Shown here: positions 10,074 to 20,432 of the stretch, piece by piece
Position numbering within the stretch: the first letter of the stretch is position 1
Layout: the number at the start of each line of letters is the position of its first letter
Source of the DNA: Rhodanobacteraceae bacterium
Lineage (GTDB): Bacteria > Pseudomonadota > Gammaproteobacteria > Xanthomonadales > Rhodanobacteraceae
Direction of reading: 5' to 3'
Length of the DNA: 64,000 bases
Assembly (NCBI GenBank): GCA_009996615.1
Contig: JAACZU010000001.1
Coordinates: 310,001 to 374,000 of the forward strand
Notes under the pieces: generated by a model
The model's input: only the letters and a program-made list of their open reading frames with translations
The model's database searches: none
What the model was told of the DNA's origin: nothing
Translations under genes and position numbers: made by a program

Positions 10074-11135
10074 TCAGCGCGACTCGGTCGCAGGCGGCAT
10101 GCGCCCCGCCGCCGGTGCGACCGAGCGCGCCATGCGCTGCACCGTCGCCTGCGGCACGTCGCCGAGCACGGTGATGCGCAAGCCGCCGTCGGCATGCGAA
10201 TAGATGTTCAGTGCGCCGCGCGTGGCGGCGCCGTCCACGGCGGCCGGATCGCCTGCGCGCGGCTCGATGTAGACCGACACATTGGCCACGCCATCGGTAT
10301 ACATCTGGTGCTCGGCCTCGGCCGCCCCGTGTGCCGGGCGCTGCGCCCGCACGAAATGGAAGCCGGGCGGCGGATCGGCGATGCGCCACTGCGGCAACGC
10401 CCCGAGCGGCACTTCGACCGGAGGCGCACTGACACCGGCCTCGCCGCTGGCGACCAGGTCGCTCTCCTTCGGTGCCACGCCGATGTCGAGCGCGACGAAC
10501 ATGAACTGCTCGACCGGGCGCCGCTTCGCATCGACGACCGCCGAGCGCAGCAGGAGGAAGCTGCCCTCCTCCAGCCACAAGCGATAGCCATAGCGGTATT
10601 CGTCGCGCGGCAGGATGTCGACGATGCGCGCGCGGTAGCCCGCGACGCGGTCCTCCTTGCCGAGGTCCAGCGTGTAGTAGCGCGCGAACGCACGCCCTCC
10701 GGTGTCAGGTACCAGCGGCAGCAGGCCGGTCCCGCCGCGGTTCGGCAGCAGCACGGTCGGCGCGCCGCTTTGCAGGCAGGTGATCGTGTTGCCGTCGCGC
10801 ACGACCTCGCTGCGCAGCCCGTTCAGGCCGACCAGGCGCTCGCGCCCGCCGGCGGCGTGGAAGATGCGCATCGCATCGATGCGGGCATCGTGCTCGTAGA
10901 TGAAGGAGCCCTGGTAATCGAGCGCCCGCACGGCCGCGGACATGCGCATCAACAGGTTCGCCGCATCGCCGTCCGCGGCGAACAGCGGCGGCGCCAGCGA
11001 TGCGAATACGAGGCCAACCAGCTGTAGCCACCAGCGGCGGCTGCGCGCGGCGGCCGCGGGACTGGACGGTGGCGCGGAGAGCGTGGCGGAATGGTCGGGG
11101 ACTGCCGTCACGGCGCGACCGCGGAACCGCTGCAT
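10074..11135 (-). CDS. rseB: Sigma-E factor regulatory protein RseB/MucB
   Basis: LLMRMSAAVRALDYQGSFIYEHDARIDAMRIFHAAGG; position after rseA. Confidence 0.93.
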   Translation of the reverse strand: MQRFRGRAVTAVPDHSATLSAPPSSPAAAARSRRWWLQLVGLVFASLAPPLFAADGDAANLLMRMSAAVRALDYQGSFIYEHDARIDAMRIFHAAGGRERLVGLNGLRSEVVRDGNTITCLQSGAPTVLLPNRGGTGLLPLVPDTGGRAFARYYTLDLGKEDRVAGYRARIVDILPRDEYRYGYRLWLEEGSFLLLRSAVVDAKRRPVEQFMFVALDIGVAPKESDLVASGEAGVSAPPVEVPLGALPQWRIADPPPGFHFVRAQRPAHGAAEAEHQMYTDGVANVSVYIEPRAGDPAAVDGAATRGALNIYSHADGGLRITVLGDVPQATVQRMARSVAPAAGRMPPATESR

Positions 11136-11138
11136 TGC

Positions 11139-11801
11139 TCAGTGGTTCTGGGGCGCCGGCTCGACCGGCTGCGTGAAGGTGGCTTCGCGCTGCGGCACAC
11201 CGAGCAGCACGTAGGGCACGAGGCCCGACTGGCCGGCTCCACCGACCGCCTGATAGTGACGGATCAGGTAGGTCTGCAGGCGCGGATCGAGCGTGGCCGG
11301 CTGGCCGAGCTCGGCGCCGAAGCTGGCCGGTGCCGCCTCGACCGGCGTGGTCGGCACCAACAACGGCGGCCGGATGTCGCGCGCGGTGGTCGCCGCGGCC
11401 GGCGTCGCCTGGATCGCCACCGCCTGCGACGGCTGCGTGCTGCGCGCCATGCGCGCGCCGGGTTCGGACAAGCCGTCGTCCGCCGGGCGCGTCAGCATCA
11501 ATGCGGCGACCGCGACGGACGCCGCGATCGCGCCACCCGTACCCCAGCGCAGCCAGCGGCCGGCGCCATGGGCGGGTGCGATCGCCTCGTGCTGCAGTCG
11601 CGCGCTGACCGCCGCGGCGAAATCCGGCGCCAGCACGACCGTGTCCTGTCGCCGCAGCGTCTCGCGCACGACGTGGTAGCGCGCCCAGCGCAGCGGCAGT
11701 TCCTGGTCGGTCGCCAGGCGACGCAGCAGGAAGCGCGTCTGGTCGCGCTCGAGCTCGCCATCCATCAGCGCCGACAGGTGTTCGTGGATCTGCTCGTTCA
11801 T
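11139..11801 (-). CDS. rseA: Anti-sigma-E factor RseA/MucA family
   Basis: MNEQIHEHLSALMDGELERDQTRFLLRRLATDQELPLRWARYHVVRETLR; TM segment; after rpoE. Confidence 0.92.
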   Translation of the reverse strand: MNEQIHEHLSALMDGELERDQTRFLLRRLATDQELPLRWARYHVVRETLRRQDTVVLAPDFAAAVSARLQHEAIAPAHGAGRWLRWGTGGAIAASVAVAALMLTRPADDGLSEPGARMARSTQPSQAVAIQATPAAATTARDIRPPLLVPTTPVEAAPASFGAELGQPATLDPRLQTYLIRHYQAVGGAGQSGLVPYVLLGVPQREATFTQPVEPAPQNH

Positions 11802-11808
11802 GGCGTTC

Positions 11809-12393
11809 CTACTTTTCTTCCGACAACAGCGGACGCAGGCGTTCGTCGATGGCTTCACGGGCGCGGAAGATGCGCGACCTGACCGTACCGATCGGGCAGT
11901 TCATCGTCTCCGCGATTTCCTCGTAGCTCAGGCCGTCCACTTCGCGCAGCGTGATGGCCATCCGGAGCTCCTCGGGCAACTGTTCGACCGTGGCGAACAC
12001 GGTTCGTTCAATTTCCTGGCGCAGCAGTTCGCGCTCGGGCGTGGCCGACTCGTGCAGCCGGCTGGCGCCGTCGAACTGCACGGCATCCTCGACCGCGATG
12101 TCCTCGGTCGGCGGGCGCCGGCCCTGCGAGACCAGCCAGTTCTTGGCGGTGTTGATCGCGATCTTGTACAGCCAGGTGTAGAACTGCGCGTCGCCGCGGA
12201 ACGAGCCGATCGCGCGATAGGCGCGCACGAACGCCTCCTGCGCCACGTCCTGGCACTCGCTCCAGTCGTTGATATAGCGCGAAATGACGCTGACCAGCTT
12301 GTGCTGGTACTTCCTGACCAACAGGTCGAACGCACGCTTGTCACCGTTCTGGACGCGCTCGACGAGCGCGTTATCCGAGTCGCTTTCGCCCAT
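11809..12393 (-). CDS. rpoE: RNA polymerase sigma factor RpoE (ECF)
   Basis: MGESDSDNALVERVQNGDKRAFDLLVRKYQHKLVSVISRYINDWSECQDVAQEAFVRAYRAI...IGTVRSRIFRAREAID. Confidence 0.97.
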   Translation of the reverse strand: MGESDSDNALVERVQNGDKRAFDLLVRKYQHKLVSVISRYINDWSECQDVAQEAFVRAYRAIGSFRGDAQFYTWLYKIAINTAKNWLVSQGRRPPTEDIAVEDAVQFDGASRLHESATPERELLRQEIERTVFATVEQLPEELRMAITLREVDGLSYEEIAETMNCPIGTVRSRIFRAREAIDERLRPLLSEEK

Positions 12394-12436
12394 TCGGGCC
12401 GTTCTCCCTGTTTGCCGGCACGATCAGGCATGCAGC

Positions 12437-12464
12437 CTTGACCGCGGCGGAAGTAAATAGTTCG
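12437..12464 (-). promoter_or_regulatory. Candidate sigma-E (auto)promoter of rpoE
   Basis: Minus strand CGAACTA-N16-TCAAG, similar to GGAACTT-N16-TCAAA type sigma-E promoters; 44 bp upstream of the rpoE start. Confidence 0.5.
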
Positions 12465-12499
12465 TCAAACCGCGAAGGTGGGGCTGCGGCTGGCGCCGC

Positions 12500-15094
12500 T
12501 CAAGCGCGCGCCGAGGGCGCCGCCGGCTCGCCGAGCAGGCGGGCCCGCTCCGCCAGCAGGTTCTCGAAGCTTGCCGCCGGCAACGGCCGGCAGAACAGGA
12601 ACCCTTGCAGCACCTCGCAGCCCTGCGCCCGCAGGAACTCCAGATGCTGCTCGCTCTCGACCCCTTCCGCAACGACTTCGCGGTTCAGGTTGTGCGCCAT
12701 CGAGATGGTCGCCTGCACGATCGCCTCGTCGTCGGGGTCGACGCCGATGTTGCGCACGAAGGCCTGGTCGATCTTGATGCGGTCGGCCGGGAAACGCTTG
12801 ATGTAGTCCAGCGACGACTGGCCGGTGCCGAAGTCGTCGATCGAGACGCCGCAACCGAGCGCGCGCAGGCCGTGCAGCGTCTCGTTCAGGCCCGGGATCG
12901 ACTTGACGTTGATGCTCTCGGTCACCTCGAGGTCGAGCAGGCCCGGGGCCAGTCCGGTCTCGCGCAGCACCCCGGCCACCAGCTCGACCAGGTTCGGCTG
13001 GCGCAGCTGCAGCGGCGACAGGTTGACGCCCACGCGCAGGGGCAGCCCGAAGCGCTGCTGCCAGCGGCGCGTGTCGCGGCAGGCGGCACGCAGGATCCAC
13101 TCGCCGATCGGGATGATCAGCCCCGACTCCTCGGCCAGCGGGATGAAGAAGCCCGGGCTGATCATGCCCAGTTCCGGGTGCTCCCAGCGGATCAGCGCCT
13201 CCATGCCGACGATGTCCTCGCTCTGGCCGTCGACCTGCGGCTGGTAGAACACGCGCAGCTCGCCGTTCTTCTCGGCCAGGCGCAGCTTCGCCTCCAGCGC
13301 CAGGCGCTGCTGGTGCGACTCCTCCGGCACCGCGACGTAGGCCTGGAAGTTGTTGCGGCCCATGCCCTTGGCCGAGTACATCGCCACGTCCGCATGCTTG
13401 AGCAGGCGCTCGGCGTCGGTCGCGTCGTCCGGGTAGAAGCTCAGTCCGAGCGAGGCGGTGATGTTCAGCTCGAGGCCGTCGGCCAGCTGCAGCGGCACTT
13501 CCATCGCACGCACGATCTTCTCGGCGATGCGCGCGACGTCCTCGCGCTGCGTGATGTGGCGCAGGATCAGCGTGAACTCGTCGCCGGCGTAGCGCGCGAC
13601 CGTGTCCGAACCGCGCACGCTGTTGCGCAGTCGCTTGGCCACCGCGGCGAGCACCTGGTCGCCGACCGCGTGGCCGAGCGAATCGTTGATCGTCTTGAAA
13701 CGGTCGAGGTCGACGAACACGACCGCGAACATCTCGCTGGTGCGGTGCGCCTCGAGGATCGCCGAATTGAGGCGGTCGTTGAACAGCAGGCGGTTCGGCA
13801 GGCCGGTCAATGGATCGCGCAGGCCGATCGCGCGCCCCTGGTCGCGCACGTGGCGCAACTCCAGCTCGCGCGCGAGCATGTGCCCCAGTACGCGCACGCC
13901 GGCAACCGCCGCCGTGTCGGCGCCGAGTGCCTCGCGGCGCGCGAGCAGCAGCGCGCCGAGGCTGCTGTGCCGTTCGCCGCTCAGCGGCAGGCCGATCAGG
14001 CATTCGAAACGCAGCTCGCGCACGAACGCATCGTCGCCGGCGCTGCGCCAGGCCTGCACGGTCTCGACCAGCTCGTCGCCGGCGAGCACGCGGCGCAGGC
14101 TCGATTCGCGCAGCGGATCGGGCCAGTCCGGCAGCGGCCCGAAGCGGTGGTGCACGAACAGCGCCTCGGCCTCGCCGCCGGAGCCTTCGGCCGGCGCCTC
14201 GACCAGTGCGACGAAATCCGGCGCCAGCCAATCGATCAGCGCGCGCAACGGCGCATCGATGCCCGCGGCGTGGTCCTCCTCCTGCGCCACGCGCGCCAGC
14301 GCACCGAGCGCCGCCTCGCAGCGGGTCAGTTCGTCGATCGCGCGGAACAGGTAGAAGTGCACGACGCGTCCATCCTGCACCGCCGTGCGGATGTGCAGGT
14401 CGACCGGATAGAGGCTGCCGTCGGCGCGCGGCTTGCGCGTGCGCACGTGCACGCTGCCGTCGCGCTCGAGCCGGCGCTTGAGCGCGGCGCGCTGGTCCAC
14501 CGGCAGCGCCGCGTCGAAGCTGTCGATGCGCCCGGCGAGCAACTGCGCGCGCGGATAGCCGGAGCGCTGCACGAAGGTCGTGTTGACCTCGAGCAGGCGC
14601 CCGCTGGCCGGATCGACGATGGCCAGCTCGTCGAGGCTGCCGTCGAAGGCGAACTGGTAGCGATCCTCGCCCGGCGCGGCGTCCTGGCTGCGCGCGGTGC
14701 CGGTGCTGCTGGCCGCCAGTGCGACCTTGATGCGCGCCAGCGCATCGTCCATGCGCACCGGGCTGGCGATCCACTCGATCAGGCCGGCCGGCTTGCTGCC
14801 GGTCCACGCGCTGCGGCTGCCGAGGATGCCGATCACCGGCAGCTCGGCCGGCTGCGCGGCGGCGCGCAGCTCGGCGCACAACGCCAGCGCCGCGCCCGGA
14901 TCGTCGCCGAACTCGATCAGCAGCAGGTCGATACGCGTGCCGCCTGCCAGCACGCCGCGCGCCTGCTCCGCGTCCTTGGCCGAATAGATCGCCTCGAACC
15001 CCTGCGCGTCGAGCACGTCGAACAGCACGCGGCGGTCGTCGCGGCCGCCAGCCACGATCAGTGCGGAGCCGCGGTGCTCGGTGGCGCCGTTCAT
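12500..15094 (-). CDS. Multi-domain c-di-GMP protein: degenerate REC - PAS - GAF-like - GGDEF(AGDEF) - EAL
   Basis: [14 protein letters not shown] (GGDEF region), [27 protein letters not shown] (EAL intact), PAS region [24 protein letters not shown]-terminal receiver-like [12 protein letters not shown]. Confidence 0.93.
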   Translation of the reverse strand: MNGATEHRGSALIVAGGRDDRRVLFDVLDAQGFEAIYSAKDAEQARGVLAGGTRIDLLLIEFGDDPGAALALCAELRAAAQPAELPVIGILGSRSAWTGSKPAGLIEWIASPVRMDDALARIKVALAASSTGTARSQDAAPGEDRYQFAFDGSLDELAIVDPASGRLLEVNTTFVQRSGYPRAQLLAGRIDSFDAALPVDQRAALKRRLERDGSVHVRTRKPRADGSLYPVDLHIRTAVQDGRVVHFYLFRAIDELTRCEAALGALARVAQEEDHAAGIDAPLRALIDWLAPDFVALVEAPAEGSGGEAEALFVHHRFGPLPDWPDPLRESSLRRVLAGDELVETVQAWRSAGDDAFVRELRFECLIGLPLSGERHSSLGALLLARREALGADTAAVAGVRVLGHMLARELELRHVRDQGRAIGLRDPLTGLPNRLLFNDRLNSAILEAHRTSEMFAVVFVDLDRFKTINDSLGHAVGDQVLAAVAKRLRNSVRGSDTVARYAGDEFTLILRHITQREDVARIAEKIVRAMEVPLQLADGLELNITASLGLSFYPDDATDAERLLKHADVAMYSAKGMGRNNFQAYVAVPEESHQQRLALEAKLRLAEKNGELRVFYQPQVDGQSEDIVGMEALIRWEHPELGMISPGFFIPLAEESGLIIPIGEWILRAACRDTRRWQQRFGLPLRVGVNLSPLQLRQPNLVELVAGVLRETGLAPGLLDLEVTESINVKSIPGLNETLHGLRALGCGVSIDDFGTGQSSLDYIKRFPADRIKIDQAFVRNIGVDPDDEAIVQATISMAHNLNREVVAEGVESEQHLEFLRAQGCEVLQGFLFCRPLPAASFENLLAERARLLGEPAAPSARA

Positions 15095-15579
15095 GACACC
15101 CAGCGCCCATCGCGCAGCCGCAGCGGCCGGCGCTCATCGTCTTCGGCCGTGATCCGCTCGAACATCCCGTCCAGCTCCTCCGGCAGCTCCAGGTGGCCGC
15201 CGACGAACACGAGCTTGCGCTCGTTGGCGCCCTGCAGCCGCGCAATGCGCCGCAACAACAGCGCATCGACCGGCTTGAGGTCCGCGTCGAAGTCGACGAA
15301 CAGGTAGATGCCGAAGTGCATGCTCTGCAGCACGTAGCGCAGCGCATCGGTCATGCGCTTGGAGCCGGGCACGTACAGCCCGCTCTCGCGCAGCGAGGCG
15401 AGGCCGCCCTGAGGCTCCCACAGGTAGATGGACGTGCCGCCGCGCATCGCCAGCACGCGCATCTGCGCGAGCACCTCCGCGGCCTGCCGGGTCTCGAGCG
15501 CGATCAGGTACTGCGGTGACTGCACGATGCGGTCGAGCAGCTTCTTGACGACCGGCAACTCCGTCTTCTTCTCGGCCAC
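15091..15579 (-). CDS. Conserved hypothetical protein, possibly resembling the N-terminal non-ATPase region of Ycf46-type proteins
   Basis: [63 protein letters not shown] start with AGGGG upstream; stop overlaps the start of the GGDEF/EAL gene. An ATG start at 15615 is also possible. Confidence 0.6.
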   Translation of the reverse strand: MAEKKTELPVVKKLLDRIVQSPQYLIALETRQAAEVLAQMRVLAMRGGTSIYLWEPQGGLASLRESGLYVPGSKRMTDALRYVLQSMHFGIYLFVDFDADLKPVDALLLRRIARLQGANERKLVFVGGHLELPEELDGMFERITAEDDERRPLRLRDGRWVS

Positions 15580-15662
15580 TCGATCCCCTTCGGTGGGCGC
15601 ATTGACCCGGTGCACAGCTTGCCCGGATTATAGCCATCCCTTCGCCGTTTCCCGGAGCCGCC

Positions 15663-17711
15663 ATGTTTGAAGGCCTGCGTTTCCAGCACTGGCAGCCGGT
15701 ACGCGATGACGACGGCATCGTCGTACTGAGCTTCGACCGTGCCGGCAGCCCGGTCAACACGCTCGGCCGCGCCGCGCTCGACGAGCTCAACGAGATCGTC
15801 GAGCGGCTGTCGTTCGACCCGCCGCGCGGCGTGGTCATCCGCTCGGCCAAGGCGGCCGGCTTCATCGCCGGCGCCGACATCAAGGAATTCGAAGGCTACG
15901 CGCGCAGTGGCACGGTGCAGGACGCGATCGAGAACGGCCAGCGCGTGCTGCAGCGCCTGGCGCGCCTGCCCTGCCCGACCGTCGCCGCGGTCCACGGCCA
16001 CTGCATGGGCGGCGGCACCGAGCTGTCGCTGGCCTGCCGCTGGCGCGTCGCCTCGCGCGATCCGTCCACGCGCATCGCGTTGCCCGAGGTCAAGCTCGGC
16101 ATCTTCCCGGGCTGGGGCGGCAGCGCGCGCCTGCCGCGCCTGATCGGCGCGCCTGCCGCGCTCGAGCTGATGCTGACCGGCCGCGGCGCCTCGGCCGAGA
16201 ACGCCAAGGCGCTCGGCCTGGTCGACCGCCTGACCTCGCCGGAGCTGCTGGTCGAGACCGCCAAGGACCTGATCCGCCACCCGCCCGGCCGCGCGCTGGC
16301 GCAGCGCCTGACCGCATGGGCAACGAACACCTGGCCTGCGCGGCAGATCCTCGCACCGATCCTGGTCAAGCAGACCGCGGCCAAGGTGCGCAAGGAGCAG
16401 TACCCGGCGCCGTTCGCGCTGATCGAGACCTGGCGCCGCGGCGGCTCGAGCATCACGCAGCGCCTCAAGCTCGAGGCGCGCGCGGTGGCCAGGCTCGCGC
16501 AGACGCCGACCGCGCGCAACCTCGTGCGCGTGTTCTTCCTGCAGGAGCGGCTGAAGTCGCTCGGCGGCGGCGCCGAGCACGGGATCAGGAACGTGCACGT
16601 CGTCGGCGCCGGTGTGATGGGCGGCGACATCGCCGCCTGGTGCGCGCTGCGCGGCTTCGAAGTCACGCTGCAAGACCGCGAGATGCAGTACGTGCAGCCG
16701 GCGCTCGACCGCGCCAAGGCGCTGTTCGACAAGCGGTTGAAGACCGCCGAGCGCATCGCGCCGGCGCTGGCGCGGCTGAAGGCCGACGTCGCCGGCGACG
16801 GCATCGCGCAGGCCGACCTGCTGATCGAGGCGATCTTCGAGAACGCGCAGGCGAAGGAAACGCTCTACCGCGACGCCGAGCCCAGGCTCAAGCCCGATGC
16901 CCTGCTCGCGACCAACACCTCGAGCATCCCGCTCGACGAACTGCGCGGCGCCGTGCAGGCGCCGGCGCGCTTCCTCGGCCTGCACTACTTCAATCCGGTC
17001 GCGCTGATGCCACTGGTCGAGATCGTGCGCCACGACCAGCTCGACCCGGCGAACGAGAAGCGCGCGCTCGCGTTCTGCAAGGCGATCGACAAGCTGCCGG
17101 TGCCGGTCGCCGGCACGCCGGGCTTCCTCGTCAACCGCATCCTGATGCCGTACATGCTCGAGGCCGCGCGCGCCTACAGCGAAGGCATCCCCGGCCCGGT
17201 CATCGACAGGGCGGCGAAGAAGTTCGGCATGCCGATGGGCCCGATCGAGCTGCTCGACACGGTCGGCCTCGACGTCGCCGCCTCGGTCGGCGCCGAGCTC
17301 GCGCCGTTCCTCGGCCTCGACATCCCGCCCGGCCTCGACGAACTGATCAAGGGCGGCAAGCGCGGCAAGAAGGACGGCGCAGGCTTCTACACGTGGCAGG
17401 ACGGCAAGCCGCAGAAGCCCGAAGTCGATCCGGCCTACCAGGCTCCCGACGACCTCGAGGACCGCCTGATCCTGTCGCTGCTCAACGAGGCGGTCGCCTG
17501 CCTGCACGACAAGGTCGTCGACGACGCGGACCTGCTCGACGCCGGCGTAATCTTCGGCACCGGCTTCGCCCCGTTCCGCGGCGGCCCGATCCAGCACATC
17601 CGCGACACCGGCGCCGACGCGCTGAAGACGAAGCTCGAGGCGCTGACGCGCAAGTATGGTGCGCGCTTTGCGCCGCGCCCGGGGTGGGATGAGCTAGGGG
17701 GTAGGGATTAG
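15663..17711 (+). CDS. fadJ: Fatty acid oxidation multifunctional protein (enoyl-CoA hydratase / 3-hydroxyacyl-CoA dehydrogenase), FadJ-like
   Basis: HGHCMGGGTELSLACRWRVA (crotonase), VHVVGAGVMGGDIAAWCALRGFEVTLQD (NAD-binding), LHYFNPVALMPLVEIV. Confidence 0.92.
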   Translation: MFEGLRFQHWQPVRDDDGIVVLSFDRAGSPVNTLGRAALDELNEIVERLSFDPPRGVVIRSAKAAGFIAGADIKEFEGYARSGTVQDAIENGQRVLQRLARLPCPTVAAVHGHCMGGGTELSLACRWRVASRDPSTRIALPEVKLGIFPGWGGSARLPRLIGAPAALELMLTGRGASAENAKALGLVDRLTSPELLVETAKDLIRHPPGRALAQRLTAWATNTWPARQILAPILVKQTAAKVRKEQYPAPFALIETWRRGGSSITQRLKLEARAVARLAQTPTARNLVRVFFLQERLKSLGGGAEHGIRNVHVVGAGVMGGDIAAWCALRGFEVTLQDREMQYVQPALDRAKALFDKRLKTAERIAPALARLKADVAGDGIAQADLLIEAIFENAQAKETLYRDAEPRLKPDALLATNTSSIPLDELRGAVQAPARFLGLHYFNPVALMPLVEIVRHDQLDPANEKRALAFCKAIDKLPVPVAGTPGFLVNRILMPYMLEAARAYSEGIPGPVIDRAAKKFGMPMGPIELLDTVGLDVAASVGAELAPFLGLDIPPGLDELIKGGKRGKKDGAGFYTWQDGKPQKPEVDPAYQAPDDLEDRLILSLLNEAVACLHDKVVDDADLLDAGVIFGTGFAPFRGGPIQHIRDTGADALKTKLEALTRKYGARFAPRPGWDELGGRD

Positions 17712-17741
17712 GGATTAGGGATTGGGGATTAGGGGCGAGGG
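17697..17741. repeat. GGGATT(N) heptamer array D (contains fadJ stop codon)
   Basis: gggggtagggattagggattagggattggggattaggggcgaggg. Confidence 0.9.
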
Positions 17742-17821
17742 TCCCAAAACCGATTACCGTTGGCACCAATGGTGTTCCACGGTTGAAGCGGAAGCGGTCT
17801 TTGCGCCCTCGCCCCTCGCCC

Positions 17822-18304
17822 CTATTCCCTCAACCACAGATCTTTCGCAATACGCACGCCATCCTCGCCCGGCCCATACAGGCCGGGCACGCTCTTGATC
17901 TCGAGATAGCCGAGCTTGCGATAGAACGCGCGCGCTTCCGCATTGCCTGTGCGCGCCTCGAGACGGATCAGGCCGATGCCGGCGGTCAGCGCGGTCGCCT
18001 CCAGCCACTGCATCAGCGCGCGGCCGATGCCCTTGCGGCGACGGGCCGGGTCGACCGCAAGCAGCAGCAGATGCGCCTCGTCGTCCTTGTACTGCATGAT
18101 GCCGAAGCCGGCGAGTTCGCCGCGCTCGCGCGCGACGGCGACGTTGACCGCCGGGTCATGCAGCGCTGCGGTGATCCGCGGCGGCGTCCAGCGCCAGTCC
18201 AGCCCCTGCTCGATCAGGTCGCGCGACATCGTGGCGATGCGGCGGACATCGCCGGGACGCGCCAAACCGATTTCGAGATCCGCGATCATGGTCGAGCGGT
18301 ACAC
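17822..18304 (-). CDS. GNAT family N-acetyltransferase
   Basis: LLLLAVDPARRRKGIGRALMQWLEATA...LEARTGNAEARAFYRKLGY. Confidence 0.9.
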   Translation of the reverse strand: MYRSTMIADLEIGLARPGDVRRIATMSRDLIEQGLDWRWTPPRITAALHDPAVNVAVARERGELAGFGIMQYKDDEAHLLLLAVDPARRRKGIGRALMQWLEATALTAGIGLIRLEARTGNAEARAFYRKLGYLEIKSVPGLYGPGEDGVRIAKDLWLRE

Positions 18305-18372
18305 GTTCGCCCCTGCGGGGCACCCTCAGCCGCTTGAGGCGGCTTCGATCCCAAAGGGAGAAGGGAAAAAGC

Positions 18373-19071
18373 CTACTCGCCCTTCGCCAACCCCGAGTGG
18401 CGCACGTCCTTGCCCTGCACCAGATAGAGCACGAACTCGCACAGGTTCTTGCAGCGATCGCCGATGCGCTCGAGCGAGCGAGCGCACCACAGGCGTTCGA
18501 GCTCGGCCGGGATGCGCTCCGGCGCGGCCTGCATGCGCGCGACGAGCGTCTCGTTGAGGTCGCGGTACAGGCCGTCGAGGCGCCGGTCGCGGCGCATGAC
18601 ATCGAGCGCGAGATCGCCGTCGAAACGCGCGAATGCATCGAGCGCACCGCGCAGCATGCCGCGCGCCTGCTCGCCCAGTTCCGCCAGCGCCGCGGTCAGG
18701 TCCGCGCTGCCCTCGTCGCCGAGCAGGCGCTCGGCCATGCGTGCGACGCGCTTGGCCTCGTCGCCGATGCGCTCGAGGTCGGCCAGCATCTTCATGACCG
18801 CCAGCACCAGGCGCAAGTCCGACGCGGCCGGCTGGCGCCGCGCCAGGATGAACGTGCAGCGCTCGTCGATCGCCAGCTCCATCTCGTTGATGCTGCGCTC
18901 GCGATCGCGGATCGCCGTCGCCGCGGCGGCGTCGCGTTCGATCAGCACGTGCAGCGCCGCGTCGATCTGTTCCTCGACCAGGCCGCCCATCGCCAGCACG
19001 CGGCGGCGCACGTCGTCGATCTCGCTGTTGAACTGGCGGGAAATGTGTTGGGAAAGGTGCAGGCGGTCCAT
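18373..19071 (-). CDS. phoU: Phosphate signalling complex protein PhoU
   Basis: HISRQFNSEIDDVRRRVLAMGGLVEEQIDAAL...; downstream of pstB. Confidence 0.96.
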   Translation of the reverse strand: MDRLHLSQHISRQFNSEIDDVRRRVLAMGGLVEEQIDAALHVLIERDAAAATAIRDRERSINEMELAIDERCTFILARRQPAASDLRLVLAVMKMLADLERIGDEAKRVARMAERLLGDEGSADLTAALAELGEQARGMLRGALDAFARFDGDLALDVMRRDRRLDGLYRDLNETLVARMQAAPERIPAELERLWCARSLERIGDRCKNLCEFVLYLVQGKDVRHSGLAKGE

Positions 19072-19076
19072 GGAGC

Positions 19077-19099
19077 CGGGATTCGGGATTGGGGATTGG
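19077..19099. repeat. GGGATT(N) heptamer array E (upstream of phoU start)
   Basis: cgggattcgggattggggattgg on plus strand between pstB and phoU. Confidence 0.85.
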
Positions 19100-19132
19100 T
19101 GAAGAGCAACCGCGCAGAGCGCAAGCCGCGTG

Positions 19133-19945
19133 CTAGCCGTAACGACCGGTGATGAAGTCCTCGGTCAACCGCTGGCGCGGGTTCGTGAACAGCGCGTCGG
19201 TATCGTCGAACTCGACCAGGCGGCCCTGGTGCAGCACCGCGGTGAAGTCGGCCACGCGCGCGGCCTGCTGCATGTTGTGCGTGACCAGCAGCAGCGTACG
19301 CCGCTGCGCGAGCTGGCGCAGCAGTTCCTCGAAGCGCAGCGTCGCGGCCGGATCGAGCGCCGAGGCCGGCTCGTCGAGCAGCAGGATCTCCGGCTCGACC
19401 GCCAGCGCGCGCGCGACGACCAGCCTCTGCTGCTGGCCGAGCGACAGGTCGAGCGCGCTGTCGTCGAGGCGCGTGGCGACCTCGTCCCACAACGCCACGG
19501 TACGCAGCGCAGCCTCGATGCGTTCGTCCAGCTCGCGCCGCTGGCGCACGCCGTGCAGGCGCAGGCCATAGGCGACGTTGTCGCCGATCGACAGCGGAAA
19601 CGGATTGGGCCGCTGGAAGACCATACCGACGCGCCGGCGCAGCTCGTGCACCGGCGTGTCCGCCGCGTAGGCGTCGGTATCGCCGATCCAGACGCGGCCA
19701 TCGACGCGGCAGCCGTCGACCTCGTCGTTGAGCCGGTTCAGGCAGCGCAGCAGGCTCGACTTGCCGCTGCCGCTCGGCCCGACCAGCGCCGTGATGCGCC
19801 GCGCCGGCACGGCCAGGCTGACCGCGTCCAGCGCGCGGCGCGTGCCGTACCACAACGACAGCGACTCGGTGCGCAGCGCGATGCCGTCGTCGGACGCGCG
19901 CAACGACGCCTGCGCCGGTGGAAGTTCGGGAGTGACGCTCGACAT
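19133..19945 (-). CDS. pstB: Phosphate ABC transporter ATP-binding protein
   Basis: [22 protein letters not shown]...[33 protein letters not shown]. Confidence 0.95.
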   Translation of the reverse strand: MSSVTPELPPAQASLRASDDGIALRTESLSLWYGTRRALDAVSLAVPARRITALVGPSGSGKSSLLRCLNRLNDEVDGCRVDGRVWIGDTDAYAADTPVHELRRRVGMVFQRPNPFPLSIGDNVAYGLRLHGVRQRRELDERIEAALRTVALWDEVATRLDDSALDLSLGQQQRLVVARALAVEPEILLLDEPASALDPAATLRFEELLRQLAQRRTLLLVTHNMQQAARVADFTAVLHQGRLVEFDDTDALFTNPRQRLTEDFITGRYG

Positions 19946-20169
19946 CTTCGCTCTCAGAGACGCTGTTGACGAAAAACAATCAGCTCGATTCTCGCAGCTG
20001 TCGCTCCTGCTTCTGCGCGCAGGAGCGCGCTGCTCTTACCGGGCCCCCTTTCAGCGGCGGTGGGCGCCGGACGGATCAGCCCGCAGGGGCGCGCGCACGA
20101 TGCGCGCGCGTTCGCCGTCGGCACACGGATGTGCCGTCGGCGAACCCCGGCCGGCGAACACGTACCTGC

Positions 20170-20235
20170 AGGGCAGGATGCCCGGAGGGCGTCGCTGTTG
20201 GGGTGTCCTTCTCTTGACTCCGGGCATCCTGCCCT
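20170..20235. repeat. Inverted repeat in pstA-pstB gap
   Basis: AGGGCAGGATGCCCGGAG (20170-20187) / CTCCGGGCATCCTGCCCT (20218-20235), perfect 18-bp arms. Confidence 0.9.
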
Positions 20236-20285
20236 CCGCCCCTTCGGGGCCGGCTTCGCCGTTCGCGCCGCTCCTGCGGCGCAGT

Positions 20286-20321
20286 GGTTACTTTCTCTTG
20301 GGCACGCAAGAGAAAGTAACC
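20286..20321. repeat. Palindromic hairpin in pstA-pstB gap
   Basis: GGTTACTTTCTCTTG-ggcacg-CAAGAGAAAGTAACC, perfect 15-bp arms; adjacent CCGCTCGCA-ggga-TGCGAGCGG at 20321-20342. Confidence 0.92.
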
Positions 20322-20389
20322 CGCTCGCAGGGATGCGAGCGGAAAACGCACGGACGCGGGGCGGTCTTCGCGAGCACGGTGACGCAATA

Positions 20390-20432
20390 GCAACACCATC
20401 CCCACCCAACCCTCCCCTTGAAGGGGAGGGCT
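20390..20432. repeat. REP-like element copy 1
   Basis: GCAACACCATCCCCACCCAACCCTCCCCTTGAAGGGGAGGGCT; identical on the opposite strand at 63326-63368. Confidence 0.92.

Noticed and set aside
12605-15307. 900-codon plus-strand ORF
   Set aside because: Antisense shadow of the GGDEF/EAL gene.
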